IMG/VR virus record: IMGVR_UViG_3300037485_000702
Coordinates: 1-23,032 of that record
DNA: 23,032 nt
DNA from: a virus
Direction: 5' to 3' (one strand)
Shown here: positions 22,235-23,032 of the stretch, piece by piece
How positions within the stretch are numbered: position 1 is the first letter of the stretch
How the letters are laid out: each line of letters opens with the position of its first letter
The notes under the pieces: model-generated
Database searches by the model: none
Told to the model about the DNA's origin: nothing
The model's input: only the letters and a program-made list of their open reading frames with translations
Position numbers and translations under genes: made by a program

Positions 22235-22783
22235 ATGAAGTATTTACTAATATTATGTTCGCTATTGTGTGTAGGCGTATTACAAGCTGTTCCACCATAC
22301 CCGACCAACGCGGTGAAGGCTGAAACGGTTACTGTGCTGTATAATTCAACAAATCGCGTGGCAAGTTTAGGCCCGTCTAATGCAGTTACCCTTATAAACA
22401 GCATGATTAACACAAACGCAACAGTTACTTCTATCAGTAATGCTGTTGTTGTAATTCAATCTAACACTAACAACTGGAATACCGCTTATGGGTGGGGCAA
22501 TCATTATGGGCTATACAGAGCATTTAACTGGGTTCCGGGATGGAATGACGTTACCAATAAACCTTCAACTTTTACACCTGCACCCCATGATTATACAGCA
22601 GTTACTAACCCGCCTTGGTTGACAGTACAGACTAATCAACCGTATGCGGGGCAGGCGGGTACAGCACAGGTAGCAGTAGTTGCGTTATCTGTTGGCCCCG
22701 CAGTAAGTAACTCCTTTTTACGTGTATATGATTCAGGCGGTGGCGCGTGGAAGGTACTTTTACCCGGGGAGGTAGCACCATGA
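22235..22783 (+). CDS. Fibre-like protein with an N-terminal signal peptide
   Basis: A 182-residue protein. The first 18 residues (MKYLLILCSLLCVGVLQA) form a textbook Sec signal sequence with an AxA-like end (LQA, then VPPYP). Then comes an asparagine- and valine-rich stretch and NWNTAYGWGNHYGLYRAFNW, a phrase common in phage tail fibre proteins, followed by WNDVTNKPSTFTPAPHDYTAV. There is a good AAAGGA site. It ends with an ATGA overlap to the next gene. The fibre phrase says virion protein while the signal peptide says exported protein; I cannot reconcile these from sequence alone. Confidence 0.65.
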   Translation: MKYLLILCSLLCVGVLQAVPPYPTNAVKAETVTVLYNSTNRVASLGPSNAVTLINSMINTNATVTSISNAVVVIQSNTNNWNTAYGWGNHYGLYRAFNWVPGWNDVTNKPSTFTPAPHDYTAVTNPPWLTVQTNQPYAGQAGTAQVAVVALSVGPAVSNSFLRVYDSGGGAWKVLLPGEVAP

Positions 22784-23032
22784 AGAGATTAGTAATGATT
22801 CTTGTTTTGGCCTTGTGCGCGGTTTCGCGTGCGGGAGACTTGCGCATAGGTGGTGTGATCAACGCTGATACGGCCGTGACCGTGACAGGCACGCAGAGCA
22901 ACACGATTGCCGGGGCTGTGCAGACCAACGACACGCGCTATCTTGCTACGCTGACCAATGGCAGCCCGCACAGTTCAGTTTCCGGCATCGAAGGCGCCGG
23001 GACGCTGCACGTTACGGCCAGCGATACGAACC
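22780..23032 (+). CDS. Partial fibre-like gene with a signal peptide and shifted GC content
   Basis: The ATG at 22780 overlaps the previous stop and follows GGGGAGG (22766-22772) at seven bases. The 84 visible residues start MKRLVMILVLALCAVSRAG, a second signal-like sequence. Then comes a threonine-, asparagine- and glycine-rich part with QTNDTRYLATLTNG, like fibre repeats, and the frame runs off the window. From about 22800 the GC content is near 60%, against about 35-40% in the preceding gene, and codons such as GCC, ACG and CTG replace GTA and TTA. This suggests recent acquisition from a GC-richer genome, possibly the host. Confidence 0.6.
   Translation, partial: MKRLVMILVLALCAVSRAGDLRIGGVINADTAVTVTGTQSNTIAGAVQTNDTRYLATLTNGSPHSSVSGIEGAGTLHVTASDTN

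Overview
This window is a segment of a tailed bacteriophage or prophage genome with a long-tailed, siphovirus-like layout: a packaging, head, connector and tail morphogenesis cluster on the + strand. There is a tape measure and a tail tube gene but no sheath gene. The left end holds a non-coding regulatory region and a small minus-strand operon. No rRNA, tRNA, CRISPR array, integrase or lysis cassette is visible. The host is not directly identifiable. Promoters are of the sigma-70 kind (TTGACA-like, 17-base spacer, TATATT-like), which argues against Bacteroidota. The C-terminal domain of the secreted minus-strand protein recalls proteins of the Verrucomicrobiota/Lentisphaerota group; this host guess is an inference of low confidence.

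Layout. 1-69: start of a minus-strand gene leaving the window. 70-1566: about 1.5 kb without a convincing gene. It holds a cluster of DnaA-box-like 9-mers set in pairs 11 bases apart (candidate origin, 274-540), a 30-base direct repeat in two copies, several palindromes, many TACCGG words and a large imperfect inverted repeat. 1567-3123 (minus): a secreted protein of unknown function downstream of a beta-class DNA adenine methyltransferase; both genes carry the same leader of about 23 bases. 3124-3648: divergent intergenic region. 3649-6274: papain-like cysteine-peptidase-fold protein, small terminase, a 26-residue membrane peptide and large terminase. 6328-10724: portal, protease with an in-frame scaffold start, decoration protein and major capsid protein, closed by a strong hairpin terminator. 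10800-13284: glycosyltransferase-like protein and four overlapping head-tail connector and tail-completion genes. 13339-16953: tail tube, tail assembly chaperones (probably joined by a programmed +1 or -2 frameshift) and tape measure. 16956-22783: tail-tip and fibre proteins, including a 975-residue protein with 18 HxH motifs in three sets of six. 22780-end: a partial gene whose GC content jumps from about 35-40% to about 60%.

How it works together. Several blocks have their own sigma-70-like promoter placed just after the preceding stop codon (3599, 6276, 7820, 13281, 21586). The capsid block is followed by a terminator, so capsid genes should be transcribed more than the connector genes behind it. 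Neighbouring genes within blocks often overlap by ATGA or TAATG, pointing to translational coupling. The most unusual features are the triple six-HxH fibre, the paired DnaA-like boxes, the in-frame scaffold start, the tiny membrane peptide inside the terminase operon, the glycosyltransferase-like gene directly after the capsid gene, and Sec-type signal peptides on two proteins at the fibre end of the tail module.
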